Counted from the first letter of the stretch, positions 55,201-62,913 are shown. The stretch: DNA of 64,000 nt from Sphingobium scionense (GCF_014197035.1 NZ_JACIEU010000017.1:62001-126000); one strand, 5' to 3'. Notes: generated from the letters alone by a model not told the origin. Numbers and translations: made by a program.

Positions 55201-55501
55201 TCCGACGAAGTATGTCTGCCCGCGGGCGCGCGAGATTGCGGGCACGATCGTGCCGAGGGCGATTTCTTTCATCCTGAGCCTTGTCGCGCGCGTCGCCAGC
55301 GACGCGATAGGGTCCGAAGAGCCAGCGGATCTCGATCGGCAATTGATCGAGTTCCTTGGTACGATCGTGCGCCGCGGGTACAGCAGCCCTGACATGATGT
55401 TCTACGCGATGGACAACAAGCATTTGCTGGGCAGAGTCCAAGTCCATGCTGCTTGGAAAAATCGCTTTGACGGAATCTTTGACCCTCTTGGGGATCTTTA
55501 G
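52268..55501 (+). CDS. hamB: HamB-like superfamily 2 helicase, Hachiman system
   Basis: This helicase has 1077 residues from ATG 52268, overlapping the nuclease stop by eight bases (ATGTTTGA). An N-terminal non-helicase region (about 1-310) is helical. The helicase core has motif I VVLPTGAGKTTVSSLKIA (near 320), Ia AFLAPTHALVDQL, II LVFDECHLLSP (near 418), III LLLSAMVRNG, and Ski2-like motif VI NAAARAGRAGHLANG (near 730). A helical C-terminal domain completes the protein. It is larger than most HamB proteins. All ATPase residues are present. Confidence 0.72.
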   Translation: MFDAETSRFLRSAPPLPDLDPEMIPALLTQHYAELASSRLRGSEASPPNTNWPLERIADTYELVASTQRESPSRAAAAFVAGTAQQILARRQLLQSPDQPISNIDRDRVDPSLSAAILFLMAEQYGDANEAALQIRIARGGETYEAAIVSEHVADMARGRLARILDRSARWRRPALPGGMEDRALAALLETIATGIELLAAHILRAPAPESIAGRFASSRDAFDTVVGLAVERPGLDAVAFDLGALYPGPFHLASLLSAADGVLKTASLHDTPMPSGADAATWERWLRFRADKFPFVWPNHRKAIADEFHQTGVSAVVVLPTGAGKTTVSSLKIAGVLARGKKVAFLAPTHALVDQLTEDLQEMFPSEIMDSVISNDFDLLLGDDASFQDIEVMTPERCLAMLSFAPEAFADVGLLVFDECHLLSPQTGRIRRALDAMLCVLAFAEAAPEADLLLLSAMVRNGAELADWVGTLTKRRSIAVDLLWKPSRQARGVVIYDETELTASRTRAWERQIAADAAAPKPAKDLRGAAQRELTARPYGIWGLQHNWHSVSESKAWVVTTALLDTPVLLSGSIKTGSLRLKPNVNEVAARLAATASLRELKTIVFVNTKRDAVSVAREIATQLGTRIPATEPESERWAALKIELGGLKHSLVTPEHCAVPHNSSMLRLERDLAERMFKRGNGANVIVATPTLAQGLNLPAQLAILAGDKRADRAGGRENLEAHEILNAAARAGRAGHLANGLVLLIPEPIITFRSGQPLNANLIGKLKGVLPEDDHCVTITDPLETVLDRLMAGQMQDSDVQYTINRMAVLASGENAVDAAHLFNLHKSFGYYRAASRAAAAEFEAKIEQLRMSIEAQRDPDIDHNVAILSSQSGLSANLLVALKARVHADLATLPNSVADWLAWTLKWLAEDSDARSALLSDVSDSILAACGEPKGGALGPQHLDHLLRGLLAWINGDNLRSIELILGGEPDHHTPTKYVCPRAREIAGTIVPRAISFILSLVARVASDAIGSEEPADLDRQLIEFLGTIVRRGYSSPDMMFYAMDNKHLLGRVQVHAAWKNRFDGIFDPLGDL

Positions 55502-55789
55502 ATTCCTGATATGTCTAAAACATCTTTCCTAATAACGCTCGCGCGTTCACACCAAACGGTAAGCTGGCGCACCAGCGAACGGGTGCAACAAGAACTCTAT
55601 TGCTTCCGCGATTCCTCCTTCTTCTTTCATGTTTCGATCGTTCTCGACAAGATGAGCAAAGGACCACTCTTAGATAGCAAGCTCAAATGTCGGAATGACC
55701 GAAACGTCGGCGACATCGTGACTGCCTGATCCAATTTATGGATGCCATGTGACTTGTTTCGCGCCGACAGGTAAAAGTAGAATCAGTGG
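55502..55789. other. Gene-free stretch between helicase and GIY-YIG genes
   Basis: These 288 bases have lower GC than the neighbours and only one short open frame (55511-55729, 72 codons) without a ribosome site or family match, which I do not call. The downstream gene probably has its promoter here. No repeat or clear terminator was seen. Confidence 0.4.
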
Positions 55790-56740
55790 ATGACTAAAAA
55801 TCAACCCGACAAAAAACCGAAGCGCGATCCCGCCCAGCTGTTCGGCGGCAAGCGGTTCGACGTCGAACACGCTCTCAACATGTACGCGACGAGCTTCGTG
55901 CTCATGCCTGCCTTCGGAATCTACGAGGAGAAGATCGTGGCGGCGTTCAAGCCGCATCTCGCGAAATGCCACATTTACGTCATCGGCACTATGCCGGCGA
56001 TAGAGACCGTCGATCAGCGCCTTGAGGATGGACGGCTTGTCATCGTTATCCTCGTTGCCGGCAAACGCCATGAACTTGCCTGGCCCATGCCTGACGGCGT
56101 CGAGCTGGTCGAGACCGAGCGGGGGTGGTTCATCAAAAACGGTGATGGTTACTGGGCACCCTCTGACGAAGAGATGGCGCGACGGCTGAACGACGAGCAG
56201 GATGCGATCGGCTTCGAGGTCCTCTACATTGGTCAGGCTTATGGCAAGGACGGGTCGCGCAACGCCCTCGACCGGCTGCTCAAGCACGAGACCCTGCAGC
56301 GGATCTCGGTCAAGGGCGTGCCGCCTGATCGCCGGCTCACGCTGCTCATGCTCGAGATCGAACCGGGCAATCGGATGATCACCTTCATGAACCCGTGGGC
56401 CGAGAATAAGGAGGAGGGAAGCGCCCGCATTTCGGCGGGCCTGGATAAGTTGTTCGGGACATCCGACGCCGAGCGCGTGACCCTCTACGAGGCGTCGCTA
56501 ATCCGGTACTTCCAGCCACCGTTCAACAAGGAGTTCAAGGAGAGCTTCCCGTCCACCAACCTGAAGGTACTGGCGGACTGCTACGACAAGGATTTCTCCG
56601 CCTTAATCTCGGAGATTTGCATCGACGAACTGCCGTTCAAAATGACTTCGGACGCCGTTCAGCCGTCCCAGTACCACACCGCAAAATTTGACCTTCACGA
56701 GGATGAGGCGCGTCAGGTGTTCTTCGGAAAGAAAACATAG
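55790..56740 (+). CDS. GIY-YIG-like nuclease-fold protein, unknown role
   Basis: This 316-residue protein has an unassigned N-terminal domain (about 1-135) and a GIY-YIG-like domain (about 140-255). Visible elements are LYIGQA (146-148 YIG), Arg162 and His166 in ALDRLLKHE, Glu234 in LYEASLIRYFQPPFNKEF and Asn246, which match the order of family catalytic residues. The first GIY triplet is degenerate. A tail of about 60 residues follows. It is the last gene of the defence block, same strand as the helicase but 288 bases away. It could be a restriction-type or anti-phage nuclease; I know no named system of this build. Confidence 0.65.
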   Translation: MTKNQPDKKPKRDPAQLFGGKRFDVEHALNMYATSFVLMPAFGIYEEKIVAAFKPHLAKCHIYVIGTMPAIETVDQRLEDGRLVIVILVAGKRHELAWPMPDGVELVETERGWFIKNGDGYWAPSDEEMARRLNDEQDAIGFEVLYIGQAYGKDGSRNALDRLLKHETLQRISVKGVPPDRRLTLLMLEIEPGNRMITFMNPWAENKEEGSARISAGLDKLFGTSDAERVTLYEASLIRYFQPPFNKEFKESFPSTNLKVLADCYDKDFSALISEICIDELPFKMTSDAVQPSQYHTAKFDLHEDEARQVFFGKKT

Positions 56741-56859
56741 CGGCGCTGAGGCCGTCGGTAAGCCGCTCGGGGCGGATGAATGTAGACGGGTTTTAGGACG
56801 AGCTTCGGGTGCTGCGAACGGCAGCAATGCCGGCGAATTCTGTCTTCGACGAGTACCGA

Positions 56860-58620
56860 TCACAATCCCAATCCCAGTCCACGTTGCCGTCCAAAGGACC
56901 AGTCCACACCGCCGCCCGGCGTCATCGTGCCGGAGACGTGGCGGCCGAGATGCTGTTCGAGCGCCGGCCGCCAGGGAACGAGCTGGAAGCCCAGCCCATT
57001 GTCGATCATGGCGAACCGGCCTGAGGCCAGCGTCACCCGCTGTCGATAGATACCCGCGACATGATCGCCGGGCCTCGATGGCAGAGGCGCGAGGCCGGTG
57101 CGGTTCACAAGGTCGGTCTTGATGTGCAGCATCTCCCGGTCCTTGAGCGTCTGGATCAACGCGCGGGCGAATATGACGCGGCCACCCCGTCGTTCCGCCA
57201 ATCCCTCATTGACCAGCTGGTCGGCCCGCGACTCCATGGCGGCGGCGACTTCCGCGCCGAAACCGCCTCCCAGCGCAGGCTGCTCGCGTGCGACGAGATT
57301 ACGATCGAGCCAGGTCGCGCCATCGGCGCTGATCTGCTCGCCAAGCGAAAGATCGGAGCGTGACGCGAGCGAATGGCGCCGCTGTCCCCTGGCATCGTCC
57401 CAGGAGCGCAGTTCGACGATGGCGCCGGGCTTCGCGTCGCCAGTCATGTCGATATCGTCGAACCGGAGATGGTGGGTGCGACCATCGATGCCATCGACAA
57501 CGGCATAGGCGCTGCCTTTGAGTTCATCATAAAGCCCGCGATCAACCAGACGGCCCACGACAGGATCGATCGGGGGCGCTTGGTGGATCGCGAAGCGGGA
57601 CACGTCGGGGTTCGGTGTGTCCCTGGCCATCGCCTTGTGCATCGTCTTGATGATATCACCGCGAACACCGAGATCGCGCAGCGTGTCTTCCAGACCAGGC
57701 TTGATGGTCCAGGCTGCGGGACCGAGCGGATCGACCAGGCCCAGGGCTTCGAGCTTCTGCGCGCGGCCTATCAGGAGATGCCGGTTTTGAGGTCCATGAC
57801 CATTGGCATCCGGGCGCAAATCGACAATGCCGCCATGACGATCGGCGATATCCCTCAGGGTGCGATCGAGGCTGGTCCAGCGATCGGCCTGAACCTCGCG
57901 GCCGAGTGCGGCCTGGATCTCGCGTTGGGTGCGCGGCCCCATCTCGAGGGTCACGCGATCTTCGGCGCGATGACGGAAGCCCTCGCGGATATAGTCCCGA
58001 CTTATGACGAGGTCGCGGCCATCGTCGCCGCGGCCACGAACCAGCACATGGATATGCGGGTCATCGGTATTCCAGTGATCTATTGCTACCCAGTCGAGCG
58101 AGGTGCCGAGATCGCGCTGTGCATCCGCCATCAATTCGCGGGTAAAGGCACGCAGGTCCTCCATCTCCCTGGCGTCCTCCGGTGAGATGATGATCCGAAA
58201 ATGGTGGCGATCGTCCTCGCAGCGATCAGCGAAGGAGTTTCCGTCCGCCTGATCGCCAGTCGCGTCGAACAGTCGGCCTGGCGCACCGTCGCGCGTGACG
58301 CCTTCGCGTTCGAGATAGCTGGCGTGCCGGGCAAGCGGTGCTGCACGATATTTGACCCCTTGGTGCCGGACAATCCGCATCTTGACGACGACGCGTCGAT
58401 CCGATGACCTGCGCGCGCGACGAGGGGCCGTCACCCGGCCGCGCCCGAAGCGGGAAGCGCCGCCCCCTTTCCGGCGAGGACTGTATGCGCGACCGCCGCG
58501 CCCGCCTTTGTTCGCCGCCCGCAGCACCTGGCCGACGAAGGACTTCGCTTGCCGGCCTTTTGTCCCTCCGTCGCGGGGCCGTCCAGGCCTGACCTGGAAC
58601 TCGTCGTCGGGGCCGCTCAT
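56860..58620 (-). CDS. Relaxase, TraI/VirD2-like with DUF3363 region
   Basis: The ATG at 58620 gives 586 residues; an ATG at 58644 adds eight. A basic start (RRKGGGASRFGRGRVTAPRR) precedes the relaxase domain (about 80-260) with a Tyr candidate in KYRAAPLARHASYLEREGV, HHFRIIISPEDARE and the metal motif DDPHIHVLVRGRG (His-x-His). The C-terminal DUF3363-type region follows from about 270. It nicks the element at oriT and leads the strand through the conjugation channel. It faces the same way as traG but is separated from it by the defence genes. Confidence 0.93.
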   Translation of the reverse strand: MSGPDDEFQVRPGRPRDGGTKGRQAKSFVGQVLRAANKGGRGGRAYSPRRKGGGASRFGRGRVTAPRRARRSSDRRVVVKMRIVRHQGVKYRAAPLARHASYLEREGVTRDGAPGRLFDATGDQADGNSFADRCEDDRHHFRIIISPEDAREMEDLRAFTRELMADAQRDLGTSLDWVAIDHWNTDDPHIHVLVRGRGDDGRDLVISRDYIREGFRHRAEDRVTLEMGPRTQREIQAALGREVQADRWTSLDRTLRDIADRHGGIVDLRPDANGHGPQNRHLLIGRAQKLEALGLVDPLGPAAWTIKPGLEDTLRDLGVRGDIIKTMHKAMARDTPNPDVSRFAIHQAPPIDPVVGRLVDRGLYDELKGSAYAVVDGIDGRTHHLRFDDIDMTGDAKPGAIVELRSWDDARGQRRHSLASRSDLSLGEQISADGATWLDRNLVAREQPALGGGFGAEVAAAMESRADQLVNEGLAERRGGRVIFARALIQTLKDREMLHIKTDLVNRTGLAPLPSRPGDHVAGIYRQRVTLASGRFAMIDNGLGFQLVPWRPALEQHLGRHVSGTMTPGGGVDWSFGRQRGLGLGL

Positions 58621-58646
58621 CGGAGGCTGGAACCATCGGCGCAAAA

Positions 58647-58705
58647 GCCTGCCAGACGTGGATCGATGAGAATTTCGGCAGTTTCACGAGAACATGCTGG
58701 CAGGC
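58647..58705. promoter_or_regulatory. Inverted repeat upstream of the relaxase, oriT candidate
   Basis: GCCTGCCAG (58647-58655) and CTGGCAGGC (58697-58705) form a perfect 9-bp inverted repeat with a 41-base spacer. It lies 26 bases before the relaxase ATG in a gene-free gap (58621-58873). Relaxase genes often lie beside oriT. No known nic sequence such as ATCCTG was found, so an operator is equally possible. Confidence 0.4.
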
Positions 58706-58873
58706 CGCTCGCGGAGCCATACGAAAAATCCCCGACCAACCAACCATCTGGACCGAGCCTGCTGGCGGTCCTTTTATCTTGCCGTGCCTCCCTGTTCTTC
58801 CTGCGTTCCCAGCCGCTTGTTCGATAGAGGACGTCATTGCTCCCCTGAGTACGCTTGCCTGCGAGCGGGCCCG

Positions 58874-59629
58874 TCATGACGGGTGCAGACCGGAAAGAGG
58901 GACGAAGAGGCTGTCCTCGAGCTGGCGAGGCGCGGGATCTGGTGCGTCTTCACCATCGTCCGGTGGCGAACCGGATGATGTCGACACGGTAGTGGACTGG
59001 ACGCGGACCGGTCGCGAAAAGAGCGGCGCGTGGGTCCAGGCCAGCGCATCGGCGGGCGCGCTCGCGAGCGCGCGAGCGGGCGGTCCGCCGACCATCGGCG
59101 CGAGCATGGCGAGATAGGCGCGCGTCTCCCGCGGTAGCGCCCGGCCCGTCGCCAGATGCTCATCATAGCGTCCTGGGCCGGCGTTATAGGCTGCCAGCAT
59201 TGCCGTCGAATTGCCGTAACGATCATACAACTCACGAAGATAAGCCGTGCCCGCGATGATGTTGTCGCGGGGCTCGTAGGGATCGCGGCCGAGGCGATAG
59301 CGCGTGCGAAGCTCCGCCCAGGTCCCGGGCATGATTTGCATCAGACCCATGGCTCCAGCGTGCGAGATCGCGGTCACATCGCCGGCGCTTTCGGCGCGCA
59401 TGACCGCCCGTATCCAGCGCTCCGGGATGCCGAAGCGGCGGGATGCCTCGGCCACATGGGCGGCGAACGGCGTTACCGCGGATGGCGACCGCGCCGCGGC
59501 GGTTTCGCCGCCCGCTATGGCCATCGCCGGCGCGCTCGCAAGACATGCGAGCAGCGCCAGCGACAGCGCCCGGCGGCGCGATTTGCAGCAGCTCGGGCGC
59601 ACCGGATCAGGTCCGGTCTTCGCGGACAC
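58874..59629 (-). CDS. Lytic transglycosylase of the conjugation module (TrbN/VirB1-like)
   Basis: A 251-residue protein starting at a GTG that overlaps the DUF736 gene by 23 bases. It has a signal peptide (ALSLALLACLASAPAMAIAG) and an SLT domain (about 60-180): catalytic Glu in IRAVMRAESAGDVTAISHAG, then AMGLMQIMPGTWAELR and YNAGPGRYDEHLATG. The Pro/Ser-rich tail is disordered. It opens peptidoglycan for the secretion channel. The position between DUF736 and the relaxase is typical for this element type. Confidence 0.93.
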   Translation of the reverse strand: MSAKTGPDPVRPSCCKSRRRALSLALLACLASAPAMAIAGGETAAARSPSAVTPFAAHVAEASRRFGIPERWIRAVMRAESAGDVTAISHAGAMGLMQIMPGTWAELRTRYRLGRDPYEPRDNIIAGTAYLRELYDRYGNSTAMLAAYNAGPGRYDEHLATGRALPRETRAYLAMLAPMVGGPPARALASAPADALAWTHAPLFSRPVRVQSTTVSTSSGSPPDDGEDAPDPAPRQLEDSLFVPLSGLHPS

Positions 59630-59942
59630 GGTGACGGCTTACCGACAGGCGGAACGCCGAGCCCTCGTCGTCGGTGCGAAAGAGATGCGCGCGCAGAGTC
59701 TGGCCCGCGAACAGCGGGCTTTCGATTTCCAGCGAGACATAGTCGCCAGCGCGTTCGCCGACATCCTTCCACGCGGCGCCAACTCTCGGGCCATGTTCGT
59801 CGTCGAGCAGCACGCGGAAATCCGGCGCCTTGTCTGCATCGCTCGGTTCGGCGGGAACAAGCGTGACAATCTCGTCGATGCCGAACAACCGGATGCGGCC
59901 CTTATAGCCCTCATCGGTGGGTTTGAAGATATTGGGTTGCAT
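59607..59942 (-). CDS. DUF736 family protein
   Basis: A 111-residue protein starting at an ATG with AGGAG upstream (59942). DUF736 features are FKPTDEGYKGRIRLFG, FRVLLDDEHGPRVGAAWKDV, and YVSLEIESPLFAGQTLRAHL. The family is found in alphaproteobacterial mobile elements beside the TraF peptidase and transglycosylase. Its function is unknown; it may be a conserved accessory of transfer. The length matches the family (about 105-120 residues). Confidence 0.93.
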   Translation of the reverse strand: MQPNIFKPTDEGYKGRIRLFGIDEIVTLVPAEPSDADKAPDFRVLLDDEHGPRVGAAWKDVGERAGDYVSLEIESPLFAGQTLRAHLFRTDDEGSAFRLSVSRHRVREDRT

Positions 59943-59996
59943 TGCCAGTCTCCTTTGCTTGGCGGGGTGGAATGAATTTCGCGGCACGGCGAACGC

Positions 59997-60494
59997 TCAC
60001 ATGGGCGTCGCCCGCCCGATCACGGTTGCTGCGGGAAGTGGTCCGAAATAGCGGCCGTCGAGGCTGTCCTCGCGATCGGCATTGAGGAAAAAAAGCTGGT
60101 CGGCTGCGAGCGTCCGGCATCCCGTCCAGACGGGCAGCGCGCGGCCAAGCCGGTCAGTTGTCTGCGCCACAGCAACGACATCGCCGTCGATGCTGATCGT
60201 GTCGCCGGTTCGGCAAACCGTCTGTTCGGGCAGCGCCGCCACACGCTTGAGGAGCGGCAGGCCGAGCGGCAGATAACCGCCCTCGGCGAGGAACCGTGCG
60301 ATGTCCGGTGGCGGCAGAACCACCGCAAGCTCGCCGCGCGAGACAGGGTCGCCGACGCGCACCCGGTAGAAGCCGATCGGAACACTCGGACTGGCGTTCC
60401 AGATCAGGCGCGGAGGCGGATCGATCCACATCGAGATCGCTATGAGATTGACTGCGGCGACGGCGGCCGCGAGCGTTTTCCAGGGATAGGTCAT
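59997..60494 (-). CDS. traF: TraF-like S26 signal peptidase
   Basis: This 165-residue protein starts at ATG 60494, overlapping the DUF2840 gene (ATGA). One membrane helix (LAAAVAAVNLIAISMWI) anchors it. The S26 catalytic Ser is in NASPSVPIGFYRV and the Lys in LLKRVAALPEQTV. The end (LNADREDSLDGRYFGPLPAA) is the conserved S26 box. In RP4, TraF cuts and cyclises the TrbC pilin; the pilin gene is at 41041. Both catalytic residues are intact. Confidence 0.93.
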   Translation of the reverse strand: MTYPWKTLAAAVAAVNLIAISMWIDPPPRLIWNASPSVPIGFYRVRVGDPVSRGELAVVLPPPDIARFLAEGGYLPLGLPLLKRVAALPEQTVCRTGDTISIDGDVVAVAQTTDRLGRALPVWTGCRTLAADQLFFLNADREDSLDGRYFGPLPAATVIGRATPM

Positions 60495-60967
60495 TGCAAG
60501 GAGCCTTTGCGGGCGAGCCAGGCGCGATGGCGCTCCAGCGTGTAGGGACGCGGCGTTTCGCGGGCGGCGAGGCGATTGTGGACGTGGCGCCAATGGTCCG
60601 GGGCGACGTCGGCGGGATCGATTTCGAGGGCGTCCACCGCGTCGATCGCTTCGAACACACGCTGAACCTTGGGCCAGCCGGAAGCCCGCAGCAGAATGTC
60701 ACCGCCCGGATCGACACCAGGCACGGTCTGATAGGGCTCGCCTGGCAGCACCGCGCGCAGGATGTCGATGCGAGAAACGACGGTGCCGTAGTCGTTCGAC
60801 GCCCAGCGCACGAAAGCGAATATGCTGTCGGGAGCGAAGCCCAGGCGGCGCCGGCGCCGGTCGAGTATCTGATCCTCGACAGGGCGGCCGAAGCGTATCC
60901 AGCGCTCGATCTTCTTTTCGATCCACAGCAGCTCGACGCGGGTGCGATCATCGCGGACAGCGATCAT
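60491..60967 (-). CDS. DUF2840 domain protein
   Basis: A 158-residue protein in the DUF2840 family. The start at 60967 overlaps the ribbon-helix-helix gene (ATGA), and longer readings are shadows. Visible: TRVELLWIEKKIERWIRFGR, SIFAFVRWASNDYGTVVSRI, and a C-terminal RPYTLERHRAWLARKGSLQ. It is fixed in these elements between parA and traF and is of unknown function. No membrane segment or signal peptide is seen, so it is probably cytoplasmic. Confidence 0.9.
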   Translation of the reverse strand: MIAVRDDRTRVELLWIEKKIERWIRFGRPVEDQILDRRRRRLGFAPDSIFAFVRWASNDYGTVVSRIDILRAVLPGEPYQTVPGVDPGGDILLRASGWPKVQRVFEAIDAVDALEIDPADVAPDHWRHVHNRLAARETPRPYTLERHRAWLARKGSLQ

Positions 60968-61224
60968 GGCGCGCGCTCCTGGTCTTCCGCCGGGAAGGCT
61001 TCGGCCAGCATGGCCCGCACCAGATCGGCCAGCGTCAGCCCGCGCTGGAGCGCGGCAAGCTTGAGTCGTTTCCGCAGTTCCGGCGTCACATCGATGGTGA
61101 GGCGCGCGGTGTTCGCGCTGCGTGAAGGCGACGTTGTCCGTTCCCCTTCGCCGGCGGACACCCAGGCTTCGACGCCGCGTGGCCGGGCGACGAAACGCCT
61201 GGGCGGTTTGACCGGACCGCTCAT
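60964..61224 (-). CDS. Small ribbon-helix-helix protein next to ParA
   Basis: An 86-residue basic protein with a flexible start (KPPRRFVARPRGVEAWVSAG) and a ribbon-helix-helix C-terminal half: ARLTIDVTPELRKRLKLAAL, then TLADLVRAMLAEAFP. Position and fold suggest a ParG-like centromere-binding partner of ParA or a CopG-like repressor. Both ends overlap neighbours by four bases (ATGA). Confidence in the partner role is moderate. Confidence 0.85.
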   Translation of the reverse strand: MSGPVKPPRRFVARPRGVEAWVSAGEGERTTSPSRSANTARLTIDVTPELRKRLKLAALQRGLTLADLVRAMLAEAFPAEDQERAP

Positions 61225-61859
61225 GACAGCAGGTTCTCGACCTGCTGTGCCAATGCTGAGATTTCGCGCGCAGCGATGCTGTCCGCGTCCATTTCGGACG
61301 CGAGGCGCCCGGTCCGCAGTGCATCGGCGAAGATCACCCGCTGGCCGACATGGGCCGGCAGCAGAGGCGGATCATGGGCTTCGAGACTGTCGGCAGTGGC
61401 CCGCCCGATCAGCGTGCGCGCGGGATAGCGGTTGAGAACGAACCGCGCCGCGATCGCGGGTTTGAAGATGCGGGCCTGATCGAGCAAGGCCAGCATCTCG
61501 GCTGACGCCCAGCCATCGAGCGGGGATGGCTGTACCGGCATGAGAACGAGATCGGCGGCCAGCAGAGCCGAGCGAAGCAGCCCTGCGACGCGCGGCGGTC
61601 CGTCGATCACCACATGGTCGACACCACGGGCCAGTTCCGGCGCCTCGTGATGCAGCGTGTCGCGTGCGAGACCGATCACGCTGAACAGCCGTGGCAGGCC
61701 TTGCGACGCGCGCTCCTGCGCCCAGTCCAGCGCCGAGCCCTGCGGATCGGCATCGATCAGCAGGACACGCTTGCCTGTGACAGCCCACTGGCCAGCCAGA
61801 TGAAGCGCGAGAGTGGTCTTGCCGACGCCGCCCTTCTGATTGAGCAACGCGACGATCAT
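61221..61859 (-). CDS. parA: ParA-family partition ATPase
   Basis: The 212-residue ATPase has a deviant Walker A at the start (LLNQKGGVGKTTLALHLAGQ), Walker A' LIDADPQGSALDW and Walker B VDHVVIDGPPRVAGLL. This is the small ParA/ParF type without an N-terminal DNA-binding domain, which uses a ribbon-helix-helix partner, and one is encoded next. It segregates the element or its circular form. The start is 179 bases from repA across repeats and palindromes. Confidence 0.94.
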   Translation of the reverse strand: MIVALLNQKGGVGKTTLALHLAGQWAVTGKRVLLIDADPQGSALDWAQERASQGLPRLFSVIGLARDTLHHEAPELARGVDHVVIDGPPRVAGLLRSALLAADLVLMPVQPSPLDGWASAEMLALLDQARIFKPAIAARFVLNRYPARTLIGRATADSLEAHDPPLLPAHVGQRVIFADALRTGRLASEMDADSIAAREISALAQQVENLLS

Positions 61860-61893
61860 CGCGTTTCGTCCACAGGCGCGCAGCCCGTTAGTA

Positions 61894-61949
61894 TGAATCC
61901 GAAGGATTCAGAGTTAGCAATGTTAGGGGGCAGAATCGGAAAACGATTC
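61894..61949. repeat. Two GAATC-type palindromes upstream of parA
   Basis: TGAATCC-GAA-GGATTCA (61894-61910) and GAATCG-GAAAA-CGATTC (61933-61949) are two short inverted repeats that share GAATC/GATTC arms. They lie just before the parA start, where a partition site or parA operator would be expected. Confidence 0.5.
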
Positions 61950-61970
61950 CAAGGTGTTAAGCCCGGTTTC

Positions 61971-62033
61971 GGTTCCTGATAGTCCGAGGATCGGGTTCCC
62001 GATCGTCCGATAGTCGCGGTTCCCGATAGTCCG
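61971..62033. repeat. Iteron-like direct repeats next to repA
   Basis: Three 16-base direct repeats, GGTTCCTGATAGTCCG (61971), GGTTCCCGATCGTCCG (61994) and GGTTCCCGATAGTCCG (62018), have 23- and 24-base spacing, about two helical turns. They stand between the repA stop and parA. Such spacing suits repeated binding by a replication initiator, so this is a candidate origin. Confidence 0.65.
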
Positions 62034-62037
62034 TGCC

Positions 62038-62910
62038 TCATGGCAACTTATCCACAGGCGGGTAGCCCATTCGCCGCATGGCGGCGTCGAGCGGATCGAT
62101 GGGGAGCGGAGCGAAGTTCAGCCGCTGACGGCCGAGTTCGAAGGTGAGTGTCAGCCGGTATCCGGGCAGCGGCTGGCGGCGGACGATATCTCGCAGCTCG
62201 AAGCTGAAGCGCTTGAGCGGCGAGAGGACGCCCGACTTCAGGTGAAGGTGGGCGACGTCGAAGCTCCACCCATGTTCCTGCCGTCCGCCATGCTTGCGGC
62301 AGATACGATAGAGCCAGCGTTCCAGGCCGCCGGTCAGGTTGAAATAGGCTCGGTCGATGGTGAGGACGAGCGCGTGATCCAGCACCCCGGCATAGAACCA
62401 GTCAGGGACGATCATCTCGATGCCGAGCGCGCGACCCTGGCCATCGAGACGCTCACGCCACTCATTGATCCAGGAGAAGCGATGGCGCCTGCGCTGGGTG
62501 GTTTGACGGATGCTGGTAGCGATCGTGGTCGACTGAAGCCGGTCGAGCCCGGCGCGCAGCCGCTCATAGCTCGCCTTGCCGGTGCCGCGCCGGGTGAAGG
62601 TCAGGATGTCATAGGGCGTCGCGGCGATGAGGCGGGAGGTCGGCAGTCCCGCATCATGCGCCTCGACAATCTGGCTTGCCGCCCAGATCAGGATATCGGC
62701 GTCCCAGATGGTCGCCATCCCATGTTCGGGCGTCGCTTCGACATGGATCGAGACATCGCCCATGCGGAACAGGATCGGTGCGACCCGCTTGCTCTTGGCA
62801 AGCGAGAAGAAGGGCCAGCTCATCAGATCCTGGGCGTCACGCGGGGCGATATCTCCGGCGATCGGACGGAACAGGTCAAGCTGCCGGGAAGTGAAGCCTT
62901 TGGCTGTCAC
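62038..62910 (-). CDS. repA: RepA-type replication initiator
   Basis: A 290-residue initiator of the RepA family of alphaproteobacterial plasmids and integrative elements, from a GTG at 62910. Motifs include DLFRPIAGDIAPRDAQDLMS, ATIWDADILIWAASQIVEA, ATPYDILTFTRRGTGKASYE and a winged-helix-like end with LERWLYRICRKHGG and FSFELRDIVRRQPLPGY. It may start replication of the circular element at the adjacent repeats. It follows the AlpA-like gene by three bases. Confidence 0.92.
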   Translation of the reverse strand: MTAKGFTSRQLDLFRPIAGDIAPRDAQDLMSWPFFSLAKSKRVAPILFRMGDVSIHVEATPEHGMATIWDADILIWAASQIVEAHDAGLPTSRLIAATPYDILTFTRRGTGKASYERLRAGLDRLQSTTIATSIRQTTQRRRHRFSWINEWRERLDGQGRALGIEMIVPDWFYAGVLDHALVLTIDRAYFNLTGGLERWLYRICRKHGGRQEHGWSFDVAHLHLKSGVLSPLKRFSFELRDIVRRQPLPGYRLTLTFELGRQRLNFAPLPIDPLDAAMRRMGYPPVDKLP

Positions 62911-62913
62911 GGA

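Noticed and set aside
55511..55729. 72-codon open frame after the helicase
   Set aside because: No ribosome site, no family resemblance and unusual composition; more likely chance.
60491..61324. 277-codon version of the DUF2840 gene
   Set aside because: The first 119 codons overlap the ribbon-helix-helix and parA genes in another frame; the ATG at 60967 in an ATGA overlap is the better start.
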